64,000 nucleotides of DNA from Nostoc sp. PCC 7107 (GCF_000316625.1 NC_019676.1:4110501-4174500); one strand, 5' to 3'. Shown: positions 16,527-26,987, counted from the stretch's first letter. The notes: a model not told the origin generated them from the sequence alone. Made by a program: numbers and translations.

Positions 16527-16704
16527 TAGGACTTACGCAATGTACAAAATAACTATCTTGTGTACCAACGTAAATACGTTGTTTCAGGCTTTTATCAATC
16601 ACCTTTAATTGAGTATGATCGCTAAAATCTTATTCAAAAGTCTAGCTATCAACCTTAAAACCTCTACCTGTTATTTTGGCTTTTCTGTCAATGCGTAAGT
16701 CCTA
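16527..16704. mobile_element. MITE, copy 1 (GGACTTACGCA termini, TA flanks)
   Basis: A 178-base non-coding element. The left end (TAGGACTTACGCAATG from 16527) is an inverted copy, with one mismatch, of the right end at 16689-16704. TA dinucleotides close both ends, as expected for insertion by a Tc1/mariner-IS630 type transposase. The interior encodes nothing. It sits in AT-rich repeat-like sequence between the small-protein terminator and the end of aspS. A second copy with the same termini is at 39553. Confidence 0.75.
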
Positions 16705-16741
16705 GAATATATCTTTATTACTTTTACCTTTTGACTTTTTA

Positions 16742-18529
16742 TTAAGCCTTTGGCTTGTAAGTCGAAGCAACGTGCAATTCTTTCAATTGCTTGATATCTA
16801 CCCCAGAAGGCGCATCTGTTAACAAGCAACGAGCTTGTTGTGTCTTGGGAAAAGCAATGACATCGCGGATAGATTCTTCGCCAGCAAGTAACATCACCAA
16901 ACGATCTAAACCGTAGGCGATACCACCATGTGGCGGTGTACCGTATTCAAAAGCTTCTAAGAGGAAACCAAATTTACTTTGTGCTTCTTCCGGTGACAAA
17001 CCAATGGTTTCAAACACCTGTTCTTGAATTTCTCGTTGATAAATTCGCAGACTACCACCGCCAACTTCAAAGCCGTTAAATACCAAGTCGTAAGCTTGGG
17101 CGCGGGCTGTTTTTAAGTCGTGGATGTCGTCGGGATGGGGTGCGGTAAATGGGTGGTGTAATGCTTCGAGGCGCTTTTCGTCAGCATTCCACTCGAACAT
17201 CGGGAAATCAACAATCCATAACAAATTGAGTTTTTCAGGATTGATTAAGCCAAATTCTTTAGCAGTAAATTGCCGTAATCTATCTAAAGTTTTGTTGACC
17301 GTACCAACATCACCAGCAGCAAACAATAACAAATATCCAGCTTTTGCACCTGTGCGGCCGAGAAGTTCGGCTTTTTGTTCCGCGGTGAGGTTGTCTTTAA
17401 TTGCACCGATGGTATCAATTTCGCCATCTTCTCTCACACGAATGTAAGCTAAACCCTTCGCCCCAGCTTCACTAGCTTCTCGGAAAATATCGCCACCTGG
17501 TTTAATGCGGACATTAGAAATTTGCTCGTTACCATTGGGAATGGGCAGAATTTTGACGATACCACCGTGGGCGACAGCATCCTTAAAGACTTTAAAACCG
17601 GAATCTTTGAGGATATCGGAAACATCGACTAATTCTAAATCATAGCGAGTGTCGGGTTTATCGCTACCGTAACGTTCCATCGCCTCAGCGTATGTTAAAC
17701 GGGGGAAGGGATGGGGTAACTCAATACCTTTAACGGTTTTGAAAATCTGACAAACTAACTTTTCGTTGAGTTCGATAATTTCTTCTTGAGACATGAAACT
17801 CATTTCCATGTCTAATTGGGTGAACTCTGGCTGTCTGTCGGCGCGTAAATCTTCATCCCGGAAACAACGAGCAATTTGATAGTATCTATCCATACCAGAT
17901 ACCATCAAGATTTGTTTAAATAGTTGCGGTGACTGAGGTAAAGCAAACCATTCGCCAGGGTTGACGCGACTGGGTAGAACATAATCCCGCGCACCTTCGG
18001 GAGTAGAACGGGTAAGCACTGGGGTTTCCACTTCGATGAAATTTTCCCCATCTTCTAAATAGCGACGCATCGCTTTGACGACTTGATGACGCAGTTGCAT
18101 ATTTTGTGCCATGCGATCGCGCCGTAAATCCAAATAACGGTATTTTAGTCTTAAGTCTTCCCGCACCGATTCAGTGTCAGCACTGGAAACCTGGAATGGT
18201 AGCTGCTTGCGGACAGCATTTAACAATGTAATTTTATCCGCGTAAATTTCTACTTCACCTGTGGGAATGCGGGTATTGAGAGATTCTTCGGGACGTTGCG
18301 TTACCCTACCTGTAATTTCGACGACGTATTCATTCCGCAAAGCATTGGCTTGCTCATAGGAGTTGGGGGTGCGTTGCGGATCGCTGACAATTTGGACTGT
18401 ACCAGAGCGATCGCGTAAATCCAAGAATATCACGCCCCCATGATCGCGGCGACGGTCTACCCATCCGTACAAGGTAACAGTTTCTCCAATATCTTCTTTT
18501 CGGAGTTCGCCGCAATAGTGAGTTCGCAT
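16742..18529 (-). CDS. aspS: aspartyl-tRNA synthetase
   Basis: A 595-residue class IIb synthetase. The N-terminal OB-fold anticodon-binding domain includes [21 protein letters not shown]. Class II motif 2 is visible at [20 protein letters not shown] and motif 3 at [13 protein letters not shown], with the bacterial insertion domain between them. The start is placed at ATG 18529 since bacterial AspRS proteins begin MRTHYCG; the open frame extends 12 codons further but unlike the family. It is probably non-discriminating if the organism lacks AsnRS, which cannot be judged here. Confidence 0.96.
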   Translation of the reverse strand: MRTHYCGELRKEDIGETVTLYGWVDRRRDHGGVIFLDLRDRSGTVQIVSDPQRTPNSYEQANALRNEYVVEITGRVTQRPEESLNTRIPTGEVEIYADKITLLNAVRKQLPFQVSSADTESVREDLRLKYRYLDLRRDRMAQNMQLRHQVVKAMRRYLEDGENFIEVETPVLTRSTPEGARDYVLPSRVNPGEWFALPQSPQLFKQILMVSGMDRYYQIARCFRDEDLRADRQPEFTQLDMEMSFMSQEEIIELNEKLVCQIFKTVKGIELPHPFPRLTYAEAMERYGSDKPDTRYDLELVDVSDILKDSGFKVFKDAVAHGGIVKILPIPNGNEQISNVRIKPGGDIFREASEAGAKGLAYIRVREDGEIDTIGAIKDNLTAEQKAELLGRTGAKAGYLLLFAAGDVGTVNKTLDRLRQFTAKEFGLINPEKLNLLWIVDFPMFEWNADEKRLEALHHPFTAPHPDDIHDLKTARAQAYDLVFNGFEVGGGSLRIYQREIQEQVFETIGLSPEEAQSKFGFLLEAFEYGTPPHGGIAYGLDRLVMLLAGEESIRDVIAFPKTQQARCLLTDAPSGVDIKQLKELHVASTYKPKA

Positions 18530-18729
18530 AGTAGTTAATGTGTTCTTCCGGGCTAGATGGGTCAATAAAAGTCAAAGCTTTCCCATTATCTAGCATCAAT
18601 AGTATCTGATTGAAGAACCGATGGCATAATATCTTAGCAGGAGGCTAGGGGTAAGTGGCAGATTGCTTGTGTTTCGCCCTGTTCTAGGGCTGAAATGCTT
18701 TATTGGTGAAAGTTACAGATTTAAACGTT

Positions 18730-19293
18730 CTAAGTTTTATAGCCATAACCCAACAAATCTAAAATTTCATTGCAAGTTTCCTGTGGTGTCTTATCTTTTG
18801 TGTATACAATAAACTTTGCCAGAAGATAATTTGAGGGATGGCTCAGAAAATGTTCATTAATGTTGGGACTGCCATCAGGGATATATTCGTTGCGATCGTT
18901 TAAAATTTGCAGCGACTCATGTAAATCAGGTGATGGTAGTAAAAGAACAACATTAGGATAAGATTCTAATGTTTTTTGCATTCTTTGGAATAGGGAAGTA
19001 TCTTCGTAGACAGAATGCCCTGCACCAAAATCTATCACACAGTTTTTATGTTCTGATAGTAATCTTTCTACAGCATAAGCTTCAAAAGGTTTCCAATATT
19101 GGTAAACACCTAATAAGCCTTCTATTTCACGTTTCTGTTTTGCTAATTCCTCATCATAGCCAATTTCTTGGTAATAGTTCCATCGGTATTCATCCATTGA
19201 GCATTGGGGAATACCAAGCTGATTAGCTAAAAGTTTGCTAACAGTAGATTTACCAGCACCCATAGGGCCAATAAAAATAATATCTGTTGTCAT
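18730..19293 (-). CDS. shikimate-kinase-like P-loop kinase
   Basis: A 187-residue nucleoside-monophosphate-kinase-fold protein. Walker A is GPMGAGKST at residues 9-17; a DEYRWNYY segment follows where shikimate kinase has its substrate Asp, and VIDFGAGHSVYED resembles the Gly-rich substrate loop. The lid region is short (LNDRNEYIPDG). The start at ATG 19293 is preferred; the open frame extends upstream into sequence without similarity. It may phosphorylate a small molecule other than shikimate, since the usual R-x-G-G pattern is not intact. Confidence 0.65.
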   Translation of the reverse strand: MTTDIIFIGPMGAGKSTVSKLLANQLGIPQCSMDEYRWNYYQEIGYDEELAKQKREIEGLLGVYQYWKPFEAYAVERLLSEHKNCVIDFGAGHSVYEDTSLFQRMQKTLESYPNVVLLLPSPDLHESLQILNDRNEYIPDGSPNINEHFLSHPSNYLLAKFIVYTKDKTPQETCNEILDLLGYGYKT

Positions 19294-19394
19294 AATTTTT
19301 CTGTTTACTACTATAAATTTTAGATTTGAGTTAAAAATAAAATGGGCAGGCTTTTCGGCCCACCCCACAAGAAATGTCTCAATAACCAAACTGC

Positions 19395-19802
19395 TTAATT
19401 GTGATTACGAGGGGCATTGAAGGCTTCCCAGGCGGCTTTGGCTGCGCTTTGGAAGCGATCGCCAAAATCAGCAAATTCTTTCCATAGTAAATGCCAGTTT
19501 TTATCAGCTTCTTCTTGGATGACAGCCCAAGCATTTTCCAGGCGATCGCGTTCAATGAGTTTTTCGCCTTCAATGGCTTCTCTGGCTTGGCGCACAGCAT
19601 TTAAATATGTTTCGCGGGTGAGGGTTCCGGCTGATTCAGCCTCAGCTTGGGCGCGTCTTTTGAGTGCTTCAATTAAAGCTTTGGTTTCATGCTTCACTTC
19701 ATCAGTTTCCCCAGCCATTTCAGCTTCTACCATTTCGTTCGTTTGAGAACTGATTTCTACAACTACAGTAGATTCAATTGATTCAAAATTATTACCAGTC
19801 AT
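19395..19802 (-). CDS. conserved hypothetical coiled-coil protein
   Basis: A 135-residue acidic protein. After a disordered N-terminus of about 35 residues it is almost entirely helical (KALIEALKRRAQAEAESAG, ERDRLENAWAVIQEEADKNW) and Ala/Glu-rich, ending in a short Asn/His-rich tail. It lacks a signal peptide. It lies between htpX and the kinase on the same strand, 45 bases downstream of htpX, so cotranscription with htpX is possible. Function unknown. Confidence 0.6.
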   Translation of the reverse strand: MTGNNFESIESTVVVEISSQTNEMVEAEMAGETDEVKHETKALIEALKRRAQAEAESAGTLTRETYLNAVRQAREAIEGEKLIERDRLENAWAVIQEEADKNWHLLWKEFADFGDRFQSAAKAAWEAFNAPRNHN

Positions 19803-19847
19803 AGTTACAATATCCTCTTAATTCAGTTTTCCACAAAAGACGAATGA

Positions 19848-20714
19848 CTAATATTTTGTTGACAGTTGTTGTTCTAATTTCAGCAACTGTTCAACCCGTG
19901 ATTCTGTATCAGGGTGACTCGAAAACAAGTTACCCAAAAACTTGCCAGAGATAGGATTGATAATTAACAAAGGTTCAAAAGCTGGGTTCGCATCTAAAGG
20001 TAACTGTCGTGCTGTGGCTTCTAATCTTTGCAAAGCGCGGGCTAAAGCGCGGGGATTACCTGTTAATTTTGCCGAACCAGCATCAGCAGAAAATTCGCGG
20101 GTGCGAGAAATGCCTAGTTGAATTACTGTTGCGGCTATTGGTGCTAACAATACAGTTAACAATATTCCTAACGGATTGCCGCCTCTGTCATCATCGCGGG
20201 AACCACCACTAAACCACAAACTGTAACTCACCATTTGTGCCAAGAAAGAGATAGCACCGGCGATCGTTGCAGCTACGGCTTGGGTTAAAGTGTCACGATT
20301 AATAATATGCGTTAGTTCGTGGGCAATTACACCTTCTAATTCGTCTTCTGGCAGGATACGTAAAATACCTTCAGTCACAGCCACAGCCGCGTGTTCTGGA
20401 TCGCGTCCTGTGGCAAAAGCATTAGCAGTTTGACCGGGAACGATGTAAACTCCAGGCATGGGAATGTTAGCGCGTGCAGCTAATTTCTCCATCATTCGAT
20501 AAAGTCCTGGTGCTTCGGCTGCACTCACTGGCTGGGCCCGATATGCGGCAAGTGCAATCTTATCTGATTGATACCAAGAAATTAAATTAGTGACTGCTGC
20601 TAAACCTATACCTATCATTAAGCCGCTAGTGCCACCAATTACCCAATAACAGATAGCAATTAATAAACCACTGAGCGCACCAAGCAAAGCAACTGTTTTA
20701 AATTGATTTCCCAT
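19848..20714 (-). CDS. htpX: zinc metalloprotease HtpX (M48B)
   Basis: A 288-residue membrane protease. The zinc motif HELTHIINRD (about residues 129-138) provides two His ligands; the third ligand is expected in the SRTREFSADAGSA segment near residue 210. There are two N-terminal membrane helices (about 8-42) and one or two after the catalytic motif. The family degrades misfolded membrane proteins under stress. The gene stands with a coiled-coil protein downstream and a 435-base regulatory gap upstream. Confidence 0.93.
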   Translation of the reverse strand: MGNQFKTVALLGALSGLLIAICYWVIGGTSGLMIGIGLAAVTNLISWYQSDKIALAAYRAQPVSAAEAPGLYRMMEKLAARANIPMPGVYIVPGQTANAFATGRDPEHAAVAVTEGILRILPEDELEGVIAHELTHIINRDTLTQAVAATIAGAISFLAQMVSYSLWFSGGSRDDDRGGNPLGILLTVLLAPIAATVIQLGISRTREFSADAGSAKLTGNPRALARALQRLEATARQLPLDANPAFEPLLIINPISGKFLGNLFSSHPDTESRVEQLLKLEQQLSTKY

Positions 20715-21149
20715 ATTTATGCTCTCCTATTAATGCTGTATGAAATTTTTTAAGCTTTGATCAATCACAGCATTACTTAAGCTATACAATGATTTTACCT
20801 ACCCAAACACATATTTATCAGGTAGGAATTGTGCGCCAATTTAGTACGGTTTTCCTACTCAAATTAGCAAATAATGACTAGCTTGAAAAGTAAAAAAATT
20901 AGGATTCAGCTAATCAATTCAGAGTTTTAAATTAAACTATCAATCTAGAAAAAAATAGTAATTAATACTCAGTCTAGATAATATTTGTTCCTGAATAATT
21001 AGTCTTCAACAGAGAAAAACAATTGCGGTAGGTAAGATTATGGTTTAGCGATCGCTCGGTTAATCCTGTTCTCTTCCATACTTATCAGAAGATTGTGTCC
21101 AAATTTGGCTGAGTTTCATATCCTGGAGATAGACAGCAAGGAAAGCGGC
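20715..21149. other. divergent intergenic region
   Basis: A 435-base AT-rich gap between divergently transcribed htpX and the TIGR04168-type phosphoesterase gene. It contains one GCGATCGC octamer (21048-21055). I see no gene, hairpin or known RNA in it. Confidence 0.5.
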
Positions 21150-22070
21150 ATGACCAGTCAAACAAAACCATCAAAAACTCTCAAAATTGCTGTAGTTGGA
21201 GATATTCACGACCAATGGGAAGTGGACGATGCCATTGCACTCAAACATTTGGGTGTGGATTTGGTGCTATTTGTGGGAGATTTTGGCAATGAATCAGTGG
21301 AAGTGGTAAAGGCGATCGCTTCCATTGATATCCCCAAAGCAGCAATCATGGGCAACCACGATGCTTGGTACACTGCTACAGAATGGGGACGAAAGAAATG
21401 TCCCTACGATCGCTCTGTTGAAGACTGGGTGCAAGAACAACTAGATTTATTGGGTGCAGCCCATGTCGGTTACAGCAAGCTAGATTTTCCCGAATGGAAT
21501 TTAACAGTGGTTGGCGGTCGTCCTTTTAGTTGGGGTGGCCCAGAATGGAGATTTGCAGACATCTGCAAAGAACGTTACGGTGTCACAGATTTGTCAGAAT
21601 CAGCAGCTAAAATTACTAATGTGGTCAAAAGTGCTGCTGGTGAAGCAATTATCTTTCTTGGACACAACGGGCCGAGTGGCTTAGGCGATCGCCCCGAAGA
21701 CCCCTGTGGTAAAGATTGGCATCCCATCGGCGGCGATTTTGGTGATCCAGATTTTGCCGAAGCTATTTCTCAGACAATCAACATTGGTAAAACCATTCCC
21801 CTAGTTACCTTTGGACACATGCACCACACTCTGCGGCACACCAAAAAAGTGTTGCGTACATCAGTGTTTAGAAGTCCAGAAGGAACTATTTATTTGAATG
21901 CAGCCAGCGTCCCCAGAATTGTTAAAAATGACGGATACAAGCAGCGGAATTTCTCCATTGTCAACTTAGAGGCAGGCCTAGTCACAAAAGCTGCCTTAGT
22001 TTGGGTAGGCAAAGATTTACAGGTGATCTCAGAGGAAATTTTGTATGAGCTTTCCCCTAGTAAGTTGTAG
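21150..22070 (+). CDS. TIGR04168-family metallophosphoesterase
   Basis: A 306-residue calcineurin-like phosphoesterase. The metal motifs are in order: VVGDIHDQW, FVGDFGNES, IMGNHDAWY, a later FLGHNGPSGLG, and VTFGHMHH. This arrangement matches a cyanobacterium- and plastid-associated family. The start at ATG 21150 is chosen because GGAAAG precedes it; the frame runs 19 codons further to a weak TTG. The substrate is unknown. It is followed by a tRNA gene on the same strand. Confidence 0.88.
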   Translation: MTSQTKPSKTLKIAVVGDIHDQWEVDDAIALKHLGVDLVLFVGDFGNESVEVVKAIASIDIPKAAIMGNHDAWYTATEWGRKKCPYDRSVEDWVQEQLDLLGAAHVGYSKLDFPEWNLTVVGGRPFSWGGPEWRFADICKERYGVTDLSESAAKITNVVKSAAGEAIIFLGHNGPSGLGDRPEDPCGKDWHPIGGDFGDPDFAEAISQTINIGKTIPLVTFGHMHHTLRHTKKVLRTSVFRSPEGTIYLNAASVPRIVKNDGYKQRNFSIVNLEAGLVTKAALVWVGKDLQVISEEILYELSPSKL

Positions 22071-22178
22071 ATATTTACTTCCAGTAGTGCAACCTGCGTA
22101 GATGTAAGATATATTATTATCTGTCAGCTTTATTGCTCACCAAAAAAACACGGTAAGCAGTCGCTCGACAGTTTTACT

Positions 22179-22263
22179 GGAGAGGTGGCAGAGTGGTCGA
22201 ATGCGTCCGACTTGAAATCGGATGAACCGAAAGGTTCCGGGAGTTCGAATCTCCCCTTCTCCG
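22179..22263 (+). tRNA. tRNA-Ser (anticodon TGA)
   Basis: An 85-base class II tRNA. The acceptor stem GGAGAGG pairs with CTTCTCC with one G-T pair, the discriminator is G, and no CCA is encoded. The anticodon loop reads CTTGAAA with anticodon TGA. The variable arm is long (around AACCGAAAGGTT), and the T-loop is GTTCGAATC, all as expected for serine. Confidence 0.97.
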
Positions 22264-22282
22264 TTGTGATATCAAACTAGCC

Positions 22283-22328
22283 AAAAAAAAGATTAGGGTA
22301 GCAACCAGTATCATGTTCGCTACCCTAA
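22283..22328 (-). terminator. rho-independent terminator of the secreted-protein gene
   Basis: A perfect 10-bp stem (TTAGGGTAGC at 22293-22302 with GCTACCCTAA at 22319-22328) precedes, when read on the minus strand, eight T residues (complement of 22283-22290). It fits the minus-strand gene ending at 22362. Confidence 0.85.
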
Positions 22329-22361
22329 AATTTATTTATATTACTTAATTACTACAAAAAA

Positions 22362-22739
22362 TTACTTAACTTCGTTGGCTGGAAACTTCTCAACTTTACC
22401 TTTTTTCACAGCTACAACTACATCAAAAGTAGAACAGTAAGAAAATGTCACATCGTTAGCTTTGTTGTAGAGATTAACTACATGACCTGCACCACCAGGT
22501 TGAATTCCGATAGGTTCAAGGTCACCAAAGAAGAAGCGACGTAGCTGATCACCATTACCAAAAACACCCTTGTTCTTGGTGATCAAATCAATTTTTTGTT
22601 GAGCAGACAAACCTGTAGCATCAGCAGCTGAGGCTGGAAGTAATGAAATTGAAGGTTTTACAGCCTGAAATGAAACATTTCCAACTGACAATAAACCAGC
22701 TATAGCAACACCTGTAAGTAATGAAGGGGCGAATTTCAT
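22362..22739 (-). CDS. hypothetical secreted protein
   Basis: A 125-residue protein with a signal peptide (LLTGVAIAGLLSVGNVSFQA; likely cleavage near the PASAADA segment at about residue 40). The mature part contains the stretch DLITKNKGVFGNGDQLRRFFFG and a single Cys. It has its own terminator downstream. I know of no functional assignment. The long signal region suggests export to periplasm or thylakoid lumen. Confidence 0.6.
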   Translation of the reverse strand: MKFAPSLLTGVAIAGLLSVGNVSFQAVKPSISLLPASAADATGLSAQQKIDLITKNKGVFGNGDQLRRFFFGDLEPIGIQPGGAGHVVNLYNKANDVTFSYCSTFDVVVAVKKGKVEKFPANEVK

Positions 22740-23000
22740 GGGTTAATTCCTTATGTTTGAGCTTCGTAGCTATTCAGAGCATCTCAGATACTACTGAAGC
22801 TCATCTGAAACTAAGCCATGAATTGTCTGAATTTATTCCTTAATAAGATTCAGTTTAAACTCAGCATTTTCTCAGGTAATTATGATTTCAAAAATCTCAG
22901 CTAATTTTTAAGGCTGTTTCAGGCTGTTCTCACCTGGACTTAAGCTAAGATTTTTAGTATTGTTGACGTTACTTCTATTGCAACTGCAAGTGGTATTGCT

Positions 23001-24056
23001 GTGACTAGCCTGAGAAGATGGCATCGTTTAATTAACAAAATTCCTAACCAAGCCTATCTCTGGGTGGCAATCCTCATTTTTGGAGCATCTGGTGCAGTTA
23101 CTCGAAAATTAACAGAAATTGGTTCGCAAAACTTAATAAATGGTAGAAACCCAATTTCGCTGTGTAATGTTTTGTTTGTTGGCAATATCTGTGCCTTGAT
23201 GGTGCTGTTCATCATCTATAGGCGACAGTGGAACAAAACAATAATAAAGCAAATATCTGTCCAGAATTGGCTAGTGTTATCGGTAGTCTCGATCCTATCA
23301 GGAGCTTTAACTCCTGGTTTAATTTTCCAGGCACTAGCACTTACTAATGTTAACAATGTGATTTTAGTTGGTAGATTAGAACCGCCACTGGCTTTAGCTT
23401 TATCAATCTGGTTATTAAGAGAACGGGTAAATATTTGGGAAATTATTGGTGCGATCGTTGCTTTTGTTGGCGTTACACTAACTGTCTTACTCCAACCGCC
23501 TGGACATGCCATGATGAATATGCCAGGGTTTCATTTAGGTACTGGCGAAATTCTTACAGCAGTCGGAGCAGTAGCAGCAGCAGTAGCTACAGTGCTTGGT
23601 AAAAAATATGTCTCCCATATTCCTTTAGGAATTTTTACCATCTATCGCACTGCTCTAGGAAGTGTAGTATTTTTCTTTCTGGCTTTACGCTTATATGGAC
23701 AACATCATTTTGCCGAAGTATTTTCACCTTTTTTGTGGCGATGGATGTTGCTTTATAGTGTGGTAATCGTCGTTTTAGGTCAGTCCCTGTGGTTTAAAGG
23801 CTTGAGAGCTACTACGGTTTCTGTCGCTTCCTTAGTTGGTTCATTTACTCCAATTGCAGGTATTGTATCTGCTTATTTCATCTTAGATGAAGCTCCGACT
23901 TTACCTCAATATATAGGTGGTAGCTTGATTATAGTTGGGATATTAATCAGCCAACTAGGAGTTATGCGGCAAACTCGTCTTCTCACTGTTGCCGATCAAG
24001 TAGAATCTACACAAATACAACAAGTAGAAGCCGAAATGGGATTTAAAGGCATTTAA
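23001..24056 (+). CDS. EamA/DMT-family transporter
   Basis: A 351-residue protein with ten predicted membrane helices in two repeated EamA halves. Typical helix-four signatures are LERVNIWEIIGAIVAFVGVTL in the first half and DEAPTLPQYIGGSLIIVGI in the second. It starts at GTG 23001. Such proteins export or import metabolites; the substrate cannot be predicted. The C-terminal 30 residues are polar and cytoplasmic. Confidence 0.85.
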   Translation: MTSLRRWHRLINKIPNQAYLWVAILIFGASGAVTRKLTEIGSQNLINGRNPISLCNVLFVGNICALMVLFIIYRRQWNKTIIKQISVQNWLVLSVVSILSGALTPGLIFQALALTNVNNVILVGRLEPPLALALSIWLLRERVNIWEIIGAIVAFVGVTLTVLLQPPGHAMMNMPGFHLGTGEILTAVGAVAAAVATVLGKKYVSHIPLGIFTIYRTALGSVVFFFLALRLYGQHHFAEVFSPFLWRWMLLYSVVIVVLGQSLWFKGLRATTVSVASLVGSFTPIAGIVSAYFILDEAPTLPQYIGGSLIIVGILISQLGVMRQTRLLTVADQVESTQIQQVEAEMGFKGI

Positions 24057-24181
24057 AAACAAAGAGTTCAGCACTTGTATTTATACGACTGATGTTGGTA
24101 AAGCAGTATCGAATCTTCAAGTATCAGCGTAGTGGTCTTGAGAGTAATTTAAAGCTTTTGTTCTGACCGCTGAACTCTTCT

Positions 24182-25279
24182 TCAAGCAGATGTAGATTCT
24201 TGTGGAAGTATTTCTGCATCTTCACCTGCCACCGTAGTATTAGCATCATGAGATATAGCAAAGCCATCTGTAACATCTTTAATAAAACCAGCCACTGGTA
24301 CAGCAATAATTAATCCTAAAACACCACCAATGTAAGTTCCCACCAATAAAGAAATTAACACCCAGATGGGTCTTAGCCCTGTAAAACTACCTAACAATCG
24401 AGGTGCGATCGCTTGATCAATTAACTGATCAATAATCACAGCTACTGCCAGTACTTTTACTGCTAACCAAAAATCATGGGTAGCTATAATTAAAGTGATA
24501 ACAATCAAACTCAACACATCTCCGAAGGGAATCAAGCTGAAAATTCCTACCCCCAAACCAAATAACAGGCCAAACTGGACTTGAAACAACAAAAACATGA
24601 ATGTTTGGGCAAGCCCCATCAGTACAGCTAATGTTCCTTGACCGATCAAGTAATTTTGAAAGTTTTGCTGAATAGATTTACTTATTTGTTGGGTAAAATC
24701 ACCAGGCATCTTCTTAAAGATACCATCCCAAAGTCTTGACCCATCTAACAACAAGTAAAAACTTAAAACTACTGTAATTAATGCTCCCGAAACACTATCA
24801 ATTGTATCGATAATAATGCTTAAAAGTTTATCTGACAGATACTCCAATTCATCGGGAATTTTATCAGTAATCTTAGTAAAAGTTTGACTAAAATCTATGT
24901 TGCTTCTCTGACTAAAAGCCCAATCATTTAAACCCTGCAATTTTGTTTCAGTCGAATCAATCCATTGAGGCAGTAATTTAACCATTTCATTAAATTGCTC
25001 AGAAACTATGGGTAATAATGTAATTCCCAAAGTCACCAAAATCAAACTTGCTAATATGAAAACAAGTGTAACTCCATAGTTGCGTTTAACTCCCTTTCCT
25101 TCCAATAATGAAACAGGATAATTTAAAATAAACGCAAATAAAGAAGCTAAAACAAGAATAGTAACTAAAGGTTGAAAATATTGAAAAAATCGCAACAATA
25201 ACCATCCATTAAGAAAAAATAAGGGAAATAACAAAATTAAAATTAGCCATGTTAAGAGTCGATTAACTGATAAATTCAT
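24182..25279 (-). CDS. AI-2E family (PerM-type) membrane protein
   Basis: A 365-residue protein with two N-terminal helices, a central amphipathic helical region (about 95-150), and five or more C-terminal helices, the common layout of the AI-2E/PerM family. The late segment LIDQAIAPRLLGSFTGLRPIWVLISLLVG is characteristic. Members include autoinducer exporters and sodium-proton antiporters, so the name is not evidence for AI-2 transport. It lies eight bases downstream of pyrF-pyrE and is likely cotranscribed. Confidence 0.87.
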   Translation of the reverse strand: MNLSVNRLLTWLILILLFPLFFLNGWLLLRFFQYFQPLVTILVLASLFAFILNYPVSLLEGKGVKRNYGVTLVFILASLILVTLGITLLPIVSEQFNEMVKLLPQWIDSTETKLQGLNDWAFSQRSNIDFSQTFTKITDKIPDELEYLSDKLLSIIIDTIDSVSGALITVVLSFYLLLDGSRLWDGIFKKMPGDFTQQISKSIQQNFQNYLIGQGTLAVLMGLAQTFMFLLFQVQFGLLFGLGVGIFSLIPFGDVLSLIVITLIIATHDFWLAVKVLAVAVIIDQLIDQAIAPRLLGSFTGLRPIWVLISLLVGTYIGGVLGLIIAVPVAGFIKDVTDGFAISHDANTTVAGEDAEILPQESTSA

Positions 25280-25287
25280 AATTATTC

Positions 25288-26721
25288 CTAGCTTTCAGTA
25301 AAAGCTAAAAGTTGCTCATCATTGATTCTTCCTGCTTGGTACAAAGTTTTGACGATTTGGGAAATAGTGAAAACTGCATAACTTCGATAACCATTTTCGC
25401 GGAGTCTGGCTTGCACTCCTTGTTCATGGTCAATTAAAACTACAATATCATGCACATTTAAGCCAGCAGATTTCAATTTTTCTGCTCCCTGCATCACACT
25501 TTTACCACTAATGAGAATATCATCTACTACCACTACTATTTCACCAGCCAAGAAATTGCCTTCAATTACCTTGCGAGTTCCATGTGCTTTCACTTCTTTA
25601 CGAGGAAAAACCATTGGACAATTTAAACGCAAAGCTAAACCAGTCGCCGTTGGCAAAGAACCATAAGGAATACCAGCCAATCTATCAAAAGTCAGATTTC
25701 TGATAATTTTTTCATAAGCATTAAGAACTTGATTAAAAACTTGCGGATTAGAAATAATTTTGCGTAAGTCTATGTAATAAGGAAACGTCGCTCCTGATGC
25801 TTGCACAAATTTACCAAACATAATGCAACCAATATCATAAAGTTGCAAAATTAAATCATTTTGGAGTTGCTGATCCTCAAAACGAACATCAGGTAGCCAT
25901 AAAGAACAGCTAGAAGCATCAGCTGTAATTTGACTTTTTATTTGATTAATTTCGGCACGTAAAGATTGAATTTCTTGGGATAAGTTTGGGTTTGACAGCA
26001 TATCTTGAGGTACAGGAATTAGCAATCCATCACCATGACTATTTAAGCCAGCTTCTAAAATTTGCTTAAGACTACTACCCTCAGCCCAAATGCTACGTGC
26101 CATTATGGTTCTTTCTGGTGCCACTGCGCGAATTAAACCCAAAACTTCAGGATTAGTCGTTCCCACTTCTAAAGCTAATTCTTTGGGTGTTCCCCAGTTT
26201 TTTGCTTCTTTGACCACTTGTAAATAAAGGGGTGAATCATTAGCCGGATATTTTTGTAGAGTTTCGGCTCCAGGATTAGAAGTACAGCATAAAATAAACA
26301 CTGCTTTATCAGGATAAACCAAAAACGGCGCAACATGATCTTGCCCTGGATATGGGCTGAGAGTAATTGCATCCACATGCCATTCTGCAAATACAGTGTG
26401 GGCAAAAATACTACTAGTATTTAAATCACTATGTTTGGCATCTAAAATAATTGGAATATGACTGGGGATAGTCGCTAAAGTTTTGTATAACAGTTCCAAA
26501 CCAGGAATGCCTAAAGCCTGATAAAAGCCGAGTGTTGGCTTATATGCACAAACAAAATCCGCAGTTTCTTCAATAATAAATTGCAACCAATTCTCCAAAC
26601 CAGTAATCACGTCTTGAGATCGATAACGACTAGGCATCATCTCTGGATTGGGATCAAGTCCTACAAATAGTAAGCTTTGATTTTGGGCGATATTTATGTA
26701 TAATTTATCAAAAAAGTGCAT
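25288..26721 (-). CDS. pyrFE: bifunctional orotidine-5'-phosphate decarboxylase / orotate phosphoribosyltransferase
   Basis: A 477-residue fusion for the last two steps of UMP synthesis. Residues about 1-270 are a type 2 OMP decarboxylase (FVGLDPNPEMMP, ILDAKHSDLN with the catalytic Lys, and the late TIMARSIWAEGSS region). Residues about 285-477 are an OPRT with the PRPP-binding loop VVVVDDILISGKSV and the LNCPMVFPRKEVKAHG segment. The order is the reverse of animal UMP synthase. This arrangement is known in cyanobacteria. AI-2E follows eight bases downstream. Confidence 0.93.
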   Translation of the reverse strand: MHFFDKLYINIAQNQSLLFVGLDPNPEMMPSRYRSQDVITGLENWLQFIIEETADFVCAYKPTLGFYQALGIPGLELLYKTLATIPSHIPIILDAKHSDLNTSSIFAHTVFAEWHVDAITLSPYPGQDHVAPFLVYPDKAVFILCCTSNPGAETLQKYPANDSPLYLQVVKEAKNWGTPKELALEVGTTNPEVLGLIRAVAPERTIMARSIWAEGSSLKQILEAGLNSHGDGLLIPVPQDMLSNPNLSQEIQSLRAEINQIKSQITADASSCSLWLPDVRFEDQQLQNDLILQLYDIGCIMFGKFVQASGATFPYYIDLRKIISNPQVFNQVLNAYEKIIRNLTFDRLAGIPYGSLPTATGLALRLNCPMVFPRKEVKAHGTRKVIEGNFLAGEIVVVVDDILISGKSVMQGAEKLKSAGLNVHDIVVLIDHEQGVQARLRENGYRSYAVFTISQIVKTLYQAGRINDEQLLAFTES

Positions 26722-26913
26722 AATCTATTTGTCAAGATTTCCAATAAGAGGTTGTTGGCAAAGTCTAATTGATTACTTACCTTATTTTATTTTCATCTTG
26801 CTCAAGTATAAAATAGTTATCCTCAAGCCTATCTCTAGGTAGAGAAACTTCATTCAACGCCAAAAAATATGATTTATTTTTTCCGTATGCGGATATTTAG
26901 TGGTACACATATT

Positions 26914-26944
26914 TAGGGGCGCAACATATTATATTGCGCCCCTA
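26914..26944. repeat. 11-bp perfect hairpin between pyrFE and the M61 peptidase gene
   Basis: TAGGGGCGCAA at 26914-26924 pairs exactly with TTGCGCCCCTA at 26934-26944 around a 9-base loop. There is no T-tract on either strand, so it is a candidate weak terminator of the minus-strand peptidase gene or a dispersed palindromic repeat. Confidence 0.5.
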
Positions 26945-26987
26945 TTTAGTTGTTACTCAGTAACTAAAATATTTAAGAGTAGCAGTA

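Noticed and set aside
22283-22328. Hairpin as the tRNA-Ser terminator
   Set aside because: On the plus strand no T-tract follows the stem; the T-tract is on the minus strand, matching the secreted-protein gene instead.
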